From positions 1 through 64,000 of the forward strand of contig NZ_BJMM01000037.1 of NCBI RefSeq assembly GCF_006539165.1: a DNA stretch of 64,000 bases, given 5' to 3'. Within the stretch, counting starts at the first letter, position 1; each line of letters begins with the position of its first letter. Source of the stretch: Streptomyces cacaoi. GTDB lineage: Bacteria; Actinomycetota; Actinomycetes; Streptomycetales; Streptomycetaceae. Made by a program: the position numbers and the translations under genes. Shown here in pieces: positions 34,006 through 42,619 of the stretch. The notes under the pieces are model-generated. The model worked only from the letters and a program-made list of their open reading frames with translations. It was not told the origin of the DNA and searched no databases.

Positions 34006-36018
34006 TCAACGCGGCGTGGGCGGTGCCGCGTCGGCGAGGGCGGTACGGCCCGGCGCCGCGAGGGCCTCGGCCCTGGCGCGGTACGCGGCGGCCGTCGCGG
34101 CCTCACCGAGCTGTTCGGCGAGCCGGGCCCGGCCGAGCCAGTTGTAGGGGCTGCTCGGCCGCAGTGCGAGCCGTTCGCTCAGCAGGGTGCGGGCCGTCTC
34201 CGTGCGTCCCGCGCGCACGGCCGCCTCGACGAGCGTGCGCTGCACCGCGTCGCGCTGCGCGTGGCTGCCGCCGTAGCCGCGCAGCGCGTTCCGCACCGGC
34301 ATCAGCAGATCCACGGTGCGCCCGTACCGCTCCTGCGCGAACGCGAGCAGCGCCCGGCACACCGGGATGCCGACCCGTACGGTCATGGCGTGGTTGGTGA
34401 CGCCGGGGTGCGGGCGCCCGGCCCAGGCCGTCCGGTCGGCGATCAGCGCCTCGGCCTCGGACAGGCGTCCGGCGCCGAGGTACGCCATGACGGCGTGCGT
34501 GTCGTTGAACGCGTAGTGCGGGCCGTCCGCGCGGGCCGCCCAGGCGTCGGCCAGCGGGCCCCAGCGCGGGCCGATCGCGTCGTCGGCCCCGTCGAGGTGG
34601 AGCCGCCACAACAGGGCGGCGGCGTCCAGGAGTTCGAGGGCGAGGCCCTGGGACTGCGGGGTGTGCACGACCGCGTCGTAGATCTCGACCGCCCTGCCCG
34701 GCTCCCCGGCCTCCAGCGCGTAGAGGGCGTAGTGCCACCAGTTGTGCACGGCCATCATGTTGCGGCCGCCCCAGTCACCGGTGCGCGCGTCGAGATAGGC
34801 GATCCCCTCGGCGAATCTGCTCTGCATCTCCAGCGTGTGGACGACGGCGTGGGTGGCCCAGACGTCCCGCGCGTTGCGGGCGACCGCCTCCCGCGCGACC
34901 TGTTCGGCCCGCCCGTACTGGCCGGACTCCTCCAGGCCGAAGCCGAACATGCCCAGCAGCGGCCCGTAGTGCGGATCCTGCTCGTCCCAGGCCGTCAGCG
35001 CGCCGGCGACCCGGTCGCGCAGGGCGTCGCCGTCGCCGGTGAAGAAGTCGATCTGGTGTCCGACGGCGAGGGCGAGGGTGTCCCTGGGCCAGGTGACGTT
35101 CACCTCCCGCAGCAGTTCGCCCGCGCGGGCCGTGTCGCCCGCCAGCCAGACGGACGCCGTCTGGAGATGGGCCCGTTCGCGAGGTGCGAAGGCGCTGTGG
35201 TCGACATCGGCCCGGAACCGGGCGAACTCCTCGCCGGCGGCCCTGGCGCGGGTCTCCTCCGTGCCGAGCAGCCCCAGATAGGCGGCGAAGACGTGCGCCA
35301 TGGGCGCCCGCGGGGCGGCCCGGCGCATCGCCTCGACGTGGTCGGCGACGTCGCCCCGGAAGAACAGCAGCGCGTCGACGGCCCGCTCGTAAGCCCGGCC
35401 GGCCTCCCCGTCGGCGCCGCCCCCGCTGAACTCCACCCCGTGCCGGTCCCGCCCGAACCGCCCGGCCCCGCTCCCCCACCGGGCGTCGATACGGGGCACC
35501 GTCCCGCCACCGGCCGACCGGAGGGCCGCCGCCCCGGTGCGGCCGGACGCCGGGGACCCCCCGGACGTCTGACCGGCCGCCGGAAAGCCACCGGCGGAAG
35601 CGGCACCGACTCCTGCGCCCGGCAAGCGAGTCGGAGCGGAACCGGAGCCGGACACGCCGGCCGACGCGGAACCGGTGCCGGGCACACGGGACGAAGCGGA
35701 ACCGGTGACGGCGCCCGGTGAGCCCGTCGGCAGCGAACCCCCCGCGGACTCCGGCACGGCCGGCAGCCCCACCCCGGCCTCCGTCCCCGCCCCCTGCCCC
35801 TTCCTCGTCCCCGCTCCCCTTGTCCTTGCCCCTGTCCCTGTCCCCGTCCTCGTCGTCGTCCCCGGAACGGACGGGCCCCCGGCGTCAGCCGCGGTCGTCC
35901 GGGCGGCGGTCCGTGCCGCGGTTCCGGTTCTCGCCCCCGCGTCCGGCGCCGGGCCCGCCCCCGGTGCCTTTCCGGCGCCCCTCGTACCGTTCCCGCCCGC
36001 GCCGTCCACCGCTGCCAT
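34006..36018 (-). CDS. TPR-repeat protein with low-complexity N-terminus
   Basis: 670 residues. The first 190 or so are Gly/Ala/Thr/Pro-rich and probably unstructured. From about residue 200 it becomes an alpha-helical TPR-type protein of the TTC38-like family (YERAVDALLFFRGDVADHVE, AVVHTLEMQSRFAEGIAYL, HNWWHYALYALEAGEPGRAV, LERLALRPSSPYNWLGRARL). No enzymatic motif. ATG at 36018 is supported by AAAAGGAGCGG. It then overlaps the end of the upstream pentapeptide gene by 134 bases in another frame, which is unusual; a later start cannot be excluded. Probably a cytosolic scaffold; partner unknown. Confidence 0.78.
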   Translation of the reverse strand: MAAVDGAGGNGTRGAGKAPGAGPAPDAGARTGTAARTAARTTAADAGGPSVPGTTTRTGTGTGARTRGAGTRKGQGAGTEAGVGLPAVPESAGGSLPTGSPGAVTGSASSRVPGTGSASAGVSGSGSAPTRLPGAGVGAASAGGFPAAGQTSGGSPASGRTGAAALRSAGGGTVPRIDARWGSGAGRFGRDRHGVEFSGGGADGEAGRAYERAVDALLFFRGDVADHVEAMRRAAPRAPMAHVFAAYLGLLGTEETRARAAGEEFARFRADVDHSAFAPRERAHLQTASVWLAGDTARAGELLREVNVTWPRDTLALAVGHQIDFFTGDGDALRDRVAGALTAWDEQDPHYGPLLGMFGFGLEESGQYGRAEQVAREAVARNARDVWATHAVVHTLEMQSRFAEGIAYLDARTGDWGGRNMMAVHNWWHYALYALEAGEPGRAVEIYDAVVHTPQSQGLALELLDAAALLWRLHLDGADDAIGPRWGPLADAWAARADGPHYAFNDTHAVMAYLGAGRLSEAEALIADRTAWAGRPHPGVTNHAMTVRVGIPVCRALLAFAQERYGRTVDLLMPVRNALRGYGGSHAQRDAVQRTLVEAAVRAGRTETARTLLSERLALRPSSPYNWLGRARLAEQLGEAATAAAYRARAEALAAPGRTALADAAPPTPR

Positions 36019-36907
36019 CGCCGCTCCTTTTGCCCGGCCGGTACCCCTTCGCCCGGCCACGCGGGGTGGCCTTCCCGGCGGACGGGCCGGCCATGTGCCC
36101 GGCGCCACCGTGCGCCCCACCCGGGTGAGCGGCGGGCCAGTGCGCGGGCCGGGAGAGCCGGGACGGCAGCACGGTCGCGGTGTCGCCGCGCGCGGCCTCC
36201 AGTTGCGGCTGGGTGAGGAAGAGACAGCCGGACAGATCGGCGCCCCGTAGATCGGTGTCGCGCAGATCGGCCCCGAGGAGGTCCGCCGTGCGCAGATCGG
36301 CGCCGCGCAGATCGGCCGCGATCAGCAGGGCCCCGCGCAGCCGCGCCCCGCGCAGCCGGGCGCCCCGCATCCGTGCGCCCACGAGGTCGGCGCCGCGCAG
36401 ATCCCGGCCGTCACCGGCGCCCGCGCCCGCATGCACCCGCGCCGCGGCCCGTTCGAGTACCGGGCCGACGCGGGCACGCAGCGCGTCCACATCGGTGGCG
36501 ACGAGCGTGCCGGCGTCGCCCGCGACCAGCGCGTCGATCTCGGCGTACAGCGCGGACGGCTCGGCCGGCTCGGCACGCTCGGCGGCCTCGGCCAGGTACC
36601 AGAGCAGCTCGTGCAACTGCCGTGTGACCCGGAAGACCTCGAACATGGCCGCTCCCGGCACCAGCCCGGGCCGGGCCGTGACCCGCTGGCCGGCGCCGTA
36701 GCAGTCGAAGACGGCGCATCCCTGGTAGCCGCTGTCGCGCAGCCGGTCGTGGATGCCGCAGCGGTGGTCGGCCGTGAGGTGCCGGCAGGGGCGGCCGGCG
36801 GGCTTGTCCTCCGCGAAGTCCGCCGAGGCGGCGAACGGCAGCGCCACACAGCACAGCCCCGCACACGCCCCGCAGTCGGCCCGCAGATCCCCGTCGCTCT
36901 CGTTCAC
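35885..36907 (-). CDS. YkgJ-type Cys-cluster domain fused to pentapeptide repeats
   Basis: 340 residues. The N-terminus has the CxxCxGxCC pattern of the YkgJ/UPF0153 family (CGACAGLCC) with more Cys in PCRHLTADHRCGIHDRL and GCAVFDCYG, suggesting a bound Zn or Fe-S. A helical middle section leads to about twelve pentapeptide repeats (DLRGADLVGARMRGARLRG onward, residues about 168-225), a right-handed beta-helix. The tail is a Gly/Arg-rich basic stretch of 60 residues that overlaps the TPR gene. The GTG at 36907 has TAGCCT about six bases upstream and no ribosome-binding site, so it may be leaderless. Confidence 0.82.
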   Translation of the reverse strand: MNESDGDLRADCGACAGLCCVALPFAASADFAEDKPAGRPCRHLTADHRCGIHDRLRDSGYQGCAVFDCYGAGQRVTARPGLVPGAAMFEVFRVTRQLHELLWYLAEAAERAEPAEPSALYAEIDALVAGDAGTLVATDVDALRARVGPVLERAAARVHAGAGAGDGRDLRGADLVGARMRGARLRGARLRGALLIAADLRGADLRTADLLGADLRDTDLRGADLSGCLFLTQPQLEAARGDTATVLPSRLSRPAHWPAAHPGGAHGGAGHMAGPSAGKATPRGRAKGYRPGKRSGDGSGGRRGRERYEGRRKGTGGGPGAGRGGENRNRGTDRRPDDRG

Positions 36908-37009
36908 CGGTACAGGCTAGGCGGTCGGGGCCGGTGCGGACGGAGTGGTCCCCGGGGCCCGACGCCTCGGCCCGGCGGCAGCGCACCCGGACGGGCGGGC
37001 CGCTGCCGT

Positions 37010-37402
37010 TCAGGGGGCGGTGGCGCGGCAGCCGGCGGCCGGGGCCGCGGCGGCGCGCTTCTCCGTCCGGGACGGAAGGGCCGCCAGGATGATGTGTTCT
37101 TGGTGTGCCCTGGTCGCCTTCGCCTGGTAGACGATGACGTCCTCGTGCTGACGGGAAAGCAGGACCCCGAACGGGCCGTTGGCGGGCAGTTCCCACTCCA
37201 GCAGCTTGATCGGGGTGCCTCTCTGTTCTGCCAGTAACGCACACAACGTTGTGACCCTGAGCGGCAGCGGAGGCGCCAGCTCACGCATCAACCGGCGACC
37301 GTGCGCTCTCAACTCCGCATCTCGCCGTCGGTCGTTCTCCACGACCGAGGCACGTCCGACCCCGTGGCGGAACGCTTTCCTGAACACTTGCCCCCCTGGC
37401 AT
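37010..37402 (-). pseudogene. Truncated ImmA/IrrE-family metallopeptidase remnant
   Basis: About 130 residues. LCALLAEQRGTPIKLLEW, PANGPFGVLL, VIVYQAKATRAHQEHIIL match the N-terminal half of Streptomyces ImmA/IrrE proteins, which continue with HExxH (HIILHELGH). Here the frame changes abruptly to AALPSRTEKRAAAA and ends, with no zinc motif in any nearby frame. It therefore looks cut by recombination rather than frameshift. A TTA codon at 37236-37238 and locally lower GC suggest foreign origin. Start is ATG 37402 (GAGG upstream) or GTG 37408. Confidence 0.65.
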
Positions 37403-37596
37403 CGCCACGTCACCTCACGCCCCCGACGCACCGTTGAGCCGAAGTCCGCCAACGACCAATTCACGCCCAGGTCTTCCCGCACGTCATCGGTGCCCTGAAT
37501 CCGCCGGACTCCCCGCACCCACGGCCAGCGGGAACAGGTGCACCCGTCATCCGGACGGCGGCACCTGCGGCGTCCTGGTCCGCTACGGGCGCGGCT

Positions 37597-38436
37597 TCAT
37601 CGGGCCAGGTACGGACGAGCCTGTGACAACGCGGCGAGGGCCCGCATGCGCTCTCCTGCCGTGTCGGCGTCCGGTCCGCACCACACGGCCAGCCGCTCCG
37701 CTCCCGCGGACGCCCAGGCATCCAGCTCACCCGCGGTGGCTTGAGCTGCTTGTGCCGGGGAGCCGTCGGCGATCGGGGTACGGGCGTCGGTGGCAAGGGG
37801 ACGGTCGGTGAGCGAGCGCAGACGGGATACACGCGTCGCGAATTCCTCCGGTCCGATGCCGTGGGACTGCCATCGGTCGCCGTACCGGGCGGCGCGGCGC
37901 AGGGCAGCGTCGCTGTTGCCGCCGATCAGGAGCGGCACCGGGAGCTCGGGGACCGGGGCGAAATGCCCGGACGGGTGGTCATGGTGGAGGTTGGCGAAAG
38001 CGGCCCCGCCCGTCGTGTGGAGGCTGCGGATGAGTTGCAGGGCACTGTCGGTGCGCGCGCCACGGGTGGTGAACTCGGCACCGGTGGCGTCGAATTCGAA
38101 CCGTTCCCAGCCGACACCGACGCCGAGCACGAAGCGGTCGCCGCTCAGGCGTGCGAGTGTGGCGGCCTGTTTGGCGACCACGTACGGGTTGCGCAGCGGC
38201 AGGAGGAGGACCGAGGTGACCAGCTCCACGCGTTCGGTGACCGCAGCGAGGTGCCCCAGAGTCACCAACGCGTCGAACGGGCCACCGTAGCCTTCGTCGC
38301 ACGGTCGGGGGCTGAAGAGGTGGTCGGGCAGCGTGATGCCGCCATAGCCGAGCTCCTCGGCCAGGCGTGCCAGCTCTGCCAGTCGGCGGGGGTCCGCGTC
38401 GGGGCGTTCGGCGGGCAGAGTGACGTGAAGTTCCAT
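37597..38436 (-). CDS. LLM-class F420-dependent oxidoreductase
   Basis: A luciferase-like monooxygenase-fold oxidoreductase, 279 residues, expected to use F420 or FMN. Conserved blocks: ELGYGGITLPDHLF, FDALVTLGHLAAVTERVELVTSVLLLPLRNP, LSGDRFVLGVGVGWERFEFDATG, and VPLLIGGNSDAALRRAARYGDRW. ATG 38436 has GGGAGCA upstream. Substrate unknown. It stands alone between the ImmA/IrrE remnant and a regulator. Confidence 0.92.
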   Translation of the reverse strand: MELHVTLPAERPDADPRRLAELARLAEELGYGGITLPDHLFSPRPCDEGYGGPFDALVTLGHLAAVTERVELVTSVLLLPLRNPYVVAKQAATLARLSGDRFVLGVGVGWERFEFDATGAEFTTRGARTDSALQLIRSLHTTGGAAFANLHHDHPSGHFAPVPELPVPLLIGGNSDAALRRAARYGDRWQSHGIGPEEFATRVSRLRSLTDRPLATDARTPIADGSPAQAAQATAGELDAWASAGAERLAVWCGPDADTAGERMRALAALSQARPYLAR

Positions 38437-38733
38437 GGCAGTTGCTCCCTTGGCAGACGCGCAGCACGCTGCGGACGCTCGGCGACCGTGGGTGTCTGAT
38501 CCCGGACGCGCGGACCGGTGAAGATCGAACCTACCGCTCGGCGACAGAAGGGGCGAATGAAGAAGCCGAGTACAAGTCCCCCTGACTGACCGGGCGTTGC
38601 GGGTCGTCGACGAGAGCCGTGCCCGGCTGCTCGACGGCCGAGGGACGGGCCATGGAGGGCACCTCCGTGGCCCGCCCAGGGCACGGGCGCGCGGCACAGC
38701 GACGTCCGTCCGGCGCAGCGGCCCGCCCTGGCG

Positions 38734-39747
38734 TCACCCCTCGTCCGGCCCCTCGTCCGGCCCCTCGCTCGGCCCGACGCCCGGCCCGCTGTCCGGCCCG
38801 TCGCCCGGATCGACGAGGTGGCCGATGCCGTCCAGGAGGGCGGTCAGGCCGAGGTCGAAGAGCCGGTCGAGGTGCAGGTCGTAGCCGTCCCGGCCGAGTG
38901 CGGTGAGGACGCGGGTGAAGGACGGGTAGGCGCCGGAGGTGGTGAGGGCGGTGAGGGCCGGGCCCTGGGCGTCGACCCACTGCTGGTCCGACAGGCCGGT
39001 GGCGCTCTCCGCCTGGGTCTCGCGCTCCAGATGGACGGCGAGGCCCTGGACGTGGCTGTAGAGCAGCACGTTGAGGTCGAAGGCGGTCACCGGGTCGAGC
39101 CCGTGGCCCTCCAGGGCGCCGAGCATCCACTCCGAGTAGGCGACGAGGTTCGGCAGCACCAACGGCCGGGTGAGCGGCCCGGTGTGCGCCAGCCACGGGT
39201 GTGCGCGGTGCAGCGCCCACAGGGCCCGCGCCCCCTGCTCCAGCCGCTCGCGCCATCCGCCGGGGCCGCTGCCGGCCGCGTGCCGCCGGGGCGCGAACTC
39301 GGCGAAGACGGTGTCGGCCATCAGCAGCACGAGGTCGTCCTTGCCGCCGACGTAGCGGTACGGGGACATCGTCGCGGTCTCCAGCCGCGCCGCGACCGCC
39401 CGCATGGACAGCGCCGCCAGCCCTTCCGCGTCCGCGATCGCGATCGCCGCGCGTACGACGCGTTCGCGGCTGAGTTCGGCCTCCGGCGTGGCCGGGCGGG
39501 CGCGGTCCGGTGCGGGGCGCCGGCCGGTGGGGGCGACGACGGTGCCGATCCGCGGCCGGGCCTGCACCAGCCCTTCCTGGCGGAGGACGGCGAGCACCTT
39601 CGTGGCCGTCGCGAGCGCCACGTTCCACTCGCGGGCGATCTGCCGCGTCGAGGGGACCCGGTCGCCGGGCGCCAGCTCTCCCTCCGCGATGCGGCGGCGT
39701 AGCTCACCGGCGATGCGCAGATACGGGGCCGGCTGCGGTGCGGTCAT
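38734..39747 (-). CDS. GntR-TetR fusion transcriptional regulator
   Basis: 337 residues. Residues about 8-72 form a GntR-type winged helix (RIAGELRRRIAEGELAPGDR, then STRQIAREWNVALATATKVL). From about residue 90 comes a TetR helix-turn-helix (RERVVRAAIAIADAEGLAAL, MRAVAARLETATMSPYRYV) with a TetR C-terminal ligand domain. This two-DNA-binding-domain fusion is known in Streptomyces. The start has AGGAGGAGGG. It is divergent from the FAD monooxygenase and probably represses it; two matching sites lie in the shared promoter. The C-terminus ends in Gly/Pro/Asp/Glu repeats. Confidence 0.92.
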   Translation of the reverse strand: MTAPQPAPYLRIAGELRRRIAEGELAPGDRVPSTRQIAREWNVALATATKVLAVLRQEGLVQARPRIGTVVAPTGRRPAPDRARPATPEAELSRERVVRAAIAIADAEGLAALSMRAVAARLETATMSPYRYVGGKDDLVLLMADTVFAEFAPRRHAAGSGPGGWRERLEQGARALWALHRAHPWLAHTGPLTRPLVLPNLVAYSEWMLGALEGHGLDPVTAFDLNVLLYSHVQGLAVHLERETQAESATGLSDQQWVDAQGPALTALTTSGAYPSFTRVLTALGRDGYDLHLDRLFDLGLTALLDGIGHLVDPGDGPDSGPGVGPSEGPDEGPDEG

Positions 39748-39763
39748 CAGCCCTCCTCCTGGT

Positions 39764-39823
39764 TGTCCTAGCACAGAGGCTAGCAGCACGGCAGCCGGGA
39801 AACCGTCCGACTGTCCTAGTACA
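39764..39823. promoter_or_regulatory. Two TGTNCTAGNACA operator copies
   Basis: TGTCCTAGCACA at 39764-39775 and TGTCCTAGTACA at 39812-39823, both fitting the palindrome TGTNCTAGNACA, 48 bases apart in the divergent promoter region. This is the expected form for a GntR-type winged-helix site and is the likely target of the regulator at 38734-39747. Confidence 0.7.
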
Positions 39824-39926
39824 GAGCACCCCTGAACTGCGCAGACTCCGTTTGTTCGAGGCTGCGAATACGCTGTACATTCAGTTTCCCCCGATTCCTG
39901 TACGCCGTACCAGAGGAGGCTCTCGT

Positions 39927-41039
39927 ATGCAGACCGTGCTCATCTCCGGCGCCGGTGTCGCCGGGCTCACGCTCGCCGCCCGGCTGCTGCGCCACGGCTT
40001 CGCCCCGACCGTCGTCGAACGGGCGCCCGGGGTCCGGCCCGGCGGCCACGCGATCGACGTCCGCGGCGTCGCGCTCGGCGTCCTGGACCGGATGGGACTG
40101 CTGGAGCAGGCGCGTGCCCTGCGCACCCGGATGCGCGGGATGTCACTGCGGGACGCGGACGGCACCGAGGTGTGGCGCTCCACGGAGCGGACGTTCAGCA
40201 GCGGCCGGCTGGACAGCGACGACATCGAGCTGCTGCGCGAGGACCTCACCGCGCTCCTGCTGGGCCCCGCCGGGGAGGCCGAGTTCCTCTTCGGCGACTC
40301 CCTCACCGCACTCGACGAGCACCCCGGGGGCGTACGCGCCCACTTCGCACACGCCGCTCCGCGCACCTTCGACCTCGTCGCCGGCGCCGACGGACTGCAC
40401 TCCGCCGTACGGCGGCTGACCTTCGGCGAGGAGCGGCAGTTCCTGCGGCACCTGGGCGCCTATGTGGCCGTCTTCAGCACCGACAACTTCCTCTGCCTGG
40501 ACAACTGGCAGGAGTGGCTGCGCGACGAGACCGCGACCTACTGCGTCTACCCCGCGCGGGACAACACCGAGCTGCGGGCCACCCTCGGCTTCACCGCCCC
40601 CGAACCGCTCGCCCTGGACCGGCACGACACCGAACAGCACAAGCGGCTCCTCGTCGACCGCACCGCCCACCTCGGCGGAGCGACCCCGCAGCTGCACCGG
40701 GCCCTGTGGACGGCACCGGACTTCTTCTTCGACCCGATGGCGCAGGTCCGTCTGGACCGCTGGTCGGCCGGGCGCACCGTGCTCGTCGGTGACGCGGCAC
40801 ACAGCGCCTCGCCGCTGTCCGGGCAGGGCACCAGCCTGGCGCTGGCCGGGGCCTGTGTGCTCGCCGACGAACTGGCCCGCGCGGACGGCGACCACGGCAC
40901 GGCGTTCGCCCGGTACGAGCGGCGTATGCGGCCCTTCGTCGCGCTCAACCAGGCGCTCGCCACCGAGAATCCGGGCGGTGCAGCCCCGGAGGCGTCGCTC
41001 GACAAGGCCAAGAACGCGCTCACCCTGGACGCCGCCTGA
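39927..41039 (+). CDS. FAD-dependent monooxygenase
   Basis: 370-residue class A flavoprotein hydroxylase. It has the Rossmann ISGAGVAGLTLAARLLRHGF, the DG motif VAGADGLHSAVRR and the GD motif VLVGDAAHSASPLSGQGTSL. ATG has GAGGAGG. Related enzymes hydroxylate aromatics, inactivate tetracyclines or rifamycin, or decorate polyketides; the substrate here is unknown. Control by the divergent GntR-TetR fusion suggests induction by a small molecule. Confidence 0.93.
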   Translation: MQTVLISGAGVAGLTLAARLLRHGFAPTVVERAPGVRPGGHAIDVRGVALGVLDRMGLLEQARALRTRMRGMSLRDADGTEVWRSTERTFSSGRLDSDDIELLREDLTALLLGPAGEAEFLFGDSLTALDEHPGGVRAHFAHAAPRTFDLVAGADGLHSAVRRLTFGEERQFLRHLGAYVAVFSTDNFLCLDNWQEWLRDETATYCVYPARDNTELRATLGFTAPEPLALDRHDTEQHKRLLVDRTAHLGGATPQLHRALWTAPDFFFDPMAQVRLDRWSAGRTVLVGDAAHSASPLSGQGTSLALAGACVLADELARADGDHGTAFARYERRMRPFVALNQALATENPGGAAPEASLDKAKNALTLDAA

Positions 41040-41063
41040 CCGGCACCCGCCACACCGCTCCCG

Positions 41064-41091
41064 CGTGGCCGCGCTCGGCTCCGCGGCCACG
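41064..41091 (+). terminator. 10-bp stem hairpin after the monooxygenase
   Basis: Arms CGTGGCCGCG and CGCGGCCACG with an 8-nt loop, 25 bases after the stop codon. Stem perfect; no T-tract. Confidence 0.7.
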
Positions 41092-41125
41092 AGCCCCCGG
41101 CTTGGCGGTTCCTCCAAGCCGCTTC

Positions 41126-41135
41126 GGCAATTGCC
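41126..41135. promoter_or_regulatory. Perfect palindrome before the molybdate regulator
   Basis: GGCAATTGCC, 58 bases before the TOBE regulator start, in an AT-richer patch. It could be an operator of that regulator or a neighbour. Function not shown. Confidence 0.35.
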
Positions 41136-41192
41136 ATGGAAAACAGCCGATCGGATTGCACCTGCGAGGTGAATCCGCATACGTTGACGCAC

Positions 41193-41588
41193 ATGCAGTC
41201 GTACACGATCGGCCGGGCAGCGCGGCTGCTGGGCGTCAGCCCCGACACCGCGCGCCGCTGGGCCGACGCCGGCCGGATCCCCACCCACCGGGACAGCGGC
41301 GGACGCCGGCTGATCGACGGGAAGGATCTGGCGGACTTCTCCGTCGAACTCGCCCAGAACCCCGAGGAGGACGACGAGGGCTCCTACACCTCGGCGCGCA
41401 ACGCCTTCCCCGGCATCGTCACCGCCGTCCGGCTCGGTGATGTCGCGGCCCAGGTGGAGATCCAGGCCGGTCCGCACCGGCTGGTGTCCCTGTTGACGCG
41501 CGAGGCCGTCGAGGAACTCGGCCTGGAGGTGGGGGTGCAGGCGACGGCGCGGGTGAAGTCCACGAGCGTGCACATCGACTGCCCCTGA
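41193..41588 (+). CDS. MerR-like HTH plus TOBE/Mop regulator of molybdate transport
   Basis: 131 residues. An N-terminal excisionase/MerR-like helix-turn-helix (SYTIGRAARLLGVSPDTARRWADAGRI) is fused to a C-terminal Mop/TOBE oxyanion-binding fold (RNAFPGIVTAVRLGDVAAQVEI, LLTREAVEELGLEVGVQATARV). TOBE domains bind molybdate or tungstate. Placed just before modA, it probably senses molybdate and controls the operon. There is no ribosome-binding site before the ATG, so it may be leaderless. Confidence 0.9.
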   Translation: MQSYTIGRAARLLGVSPDTARRWADAGRIPTHRDSGGRRLIDGKDLADFSVELAQNPEEDDEGSYTSARNAFPGIVTAVRLGDVAAQVEIQAGPHRLVSLLTREAVEELGLEVGVQATARVKSTSVHIDCP

Positions 41589-41812
41589 ACCGTCCGCCCG
41601 GACCTCCCCGCCCCCGTCCTGCCCGTTCTCCGTGTTCTCCGTGTTCTCCCTGTTCTCCGTCTCTCGTGCCCCTCCTCCCCGTCCTGCCCCCTTCCCGGCC
41701 CCGGCCGTTCCGGCTTCCGCCCGGCCTCGCGGGCCGCACCGTCGCGCCCCCGCAGCGCCGCACCGTCCACCGGGCGCCCACCGCGCCCGCCGTCCCGCCC
41801 CGGGAGATGCCC

Positions 41813-42619
41813 ATGCCGACCTCCGCCCGCCCGTCAGCCCCCGCCCGAGTGCCGCGCCGCGCCGCGGCCGGACTCGCGGCCGTCGCCGTCCTCCTGCCGC
41901 TGGCCGCGTGCGGCGGCGGGGACGGTGACGGCGGCGCCGAGGGCAAGGGCGACCGCACCGAGCTGACCGTCCTGGGCGCCGCCTCGCTCACCGACGTGTT
42001 CAAGAAGGCCGGCGCCGCCTACGAGAAGGAACACCCGGACACCGAGGTGAAGTTCTCCTTCGCCGGCTCGCAGGAACTGGCCGCCCAGGTCCGGCAGGGC
42101 GCCCCCGCCGACGTCCTGGTCACGGCGGACACCACGACCATGGACGGGCTGAAGGCGGACACCGGCAAGCCCACCGTGATCGCCAAGAACCGGCTCGTCA
42201 TCGCGACGGGCGAGGGCAACCCGAAGAAGGTCCACACGCTGGGGGACCTCACCGACGACAAGCTCAAGGTCGTCCTCGCCGCCCCCGAGGTGCCGGTCGG
42301 CCGGTACGCGAAGCAGGTGCTGGACGCACAGAAGCTGAAGGTGAAGCCCGCCTCGCAGGAGACCAATGTGCGCTCCGTGCTGAGCAAGGTCGAACTGGGC
42401 GAGGCCGACGCGGGGATCGTGTACCGCACGGACGCGGCCACCGCCCCCGGCAAGGTCGACGCCGTCGACATCCCCGACGAGCAGAACGCCCTCGCCTCCT
42501 ACCCGGCCGCCGCGCTCAAGGAGTCGAAGCACTCCAAGGCCGCCGCGGACTTCGTGAGCTGGCTGCACAGCGCCCAGGCCCAGAAGCTGCTGCGTGCGGC
42601 AGGCTTCCAGAAGCCGTGA
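41813..42619 (+). CDS. modA: Molybdate-binding lipoprotein ModA
   Basis: Extracellular substrate-binding protein of the molybdate importer, 268 residues. Lipobox LLPLAAC, then a Gly/Asp-rich spacer and the mature fold starting LTVLGAASLTDVFKK. Oxyanion-binding residues fit SLTD, FSFAGSQELAAQVRQGAPADV and the C-terminal YRTDAATA. ATG 41813 has GGGAG seven bases upstream; an ATG at 41807 is an alternative. It is translationally coupled to the next gene by GTGA. Confidence 0.95.
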   Translation: MPTSARPSAPARVPRRAAAGLAAVAVLLPLAACGGGDGDGGAEGKGDRTELTVLGAASLTDVFKKAGAAYEKEHPDTEVKFSFAGSQELAAQVRQGAPADVLVTADTTTMDGLKADTGKPTVIAKNRLVIATGEGNPKKVHTLGDLTDDKLKVVLAAPEVPVGRYAKQVLDAQKLKVKPASQETNVRSVLSKVELGEADAGIVYRTDAATAPGKVDAVDIPDEQNALASYPAAALKESKHSKAAADFVSWLHSAQAQKLLRAAGFQKP

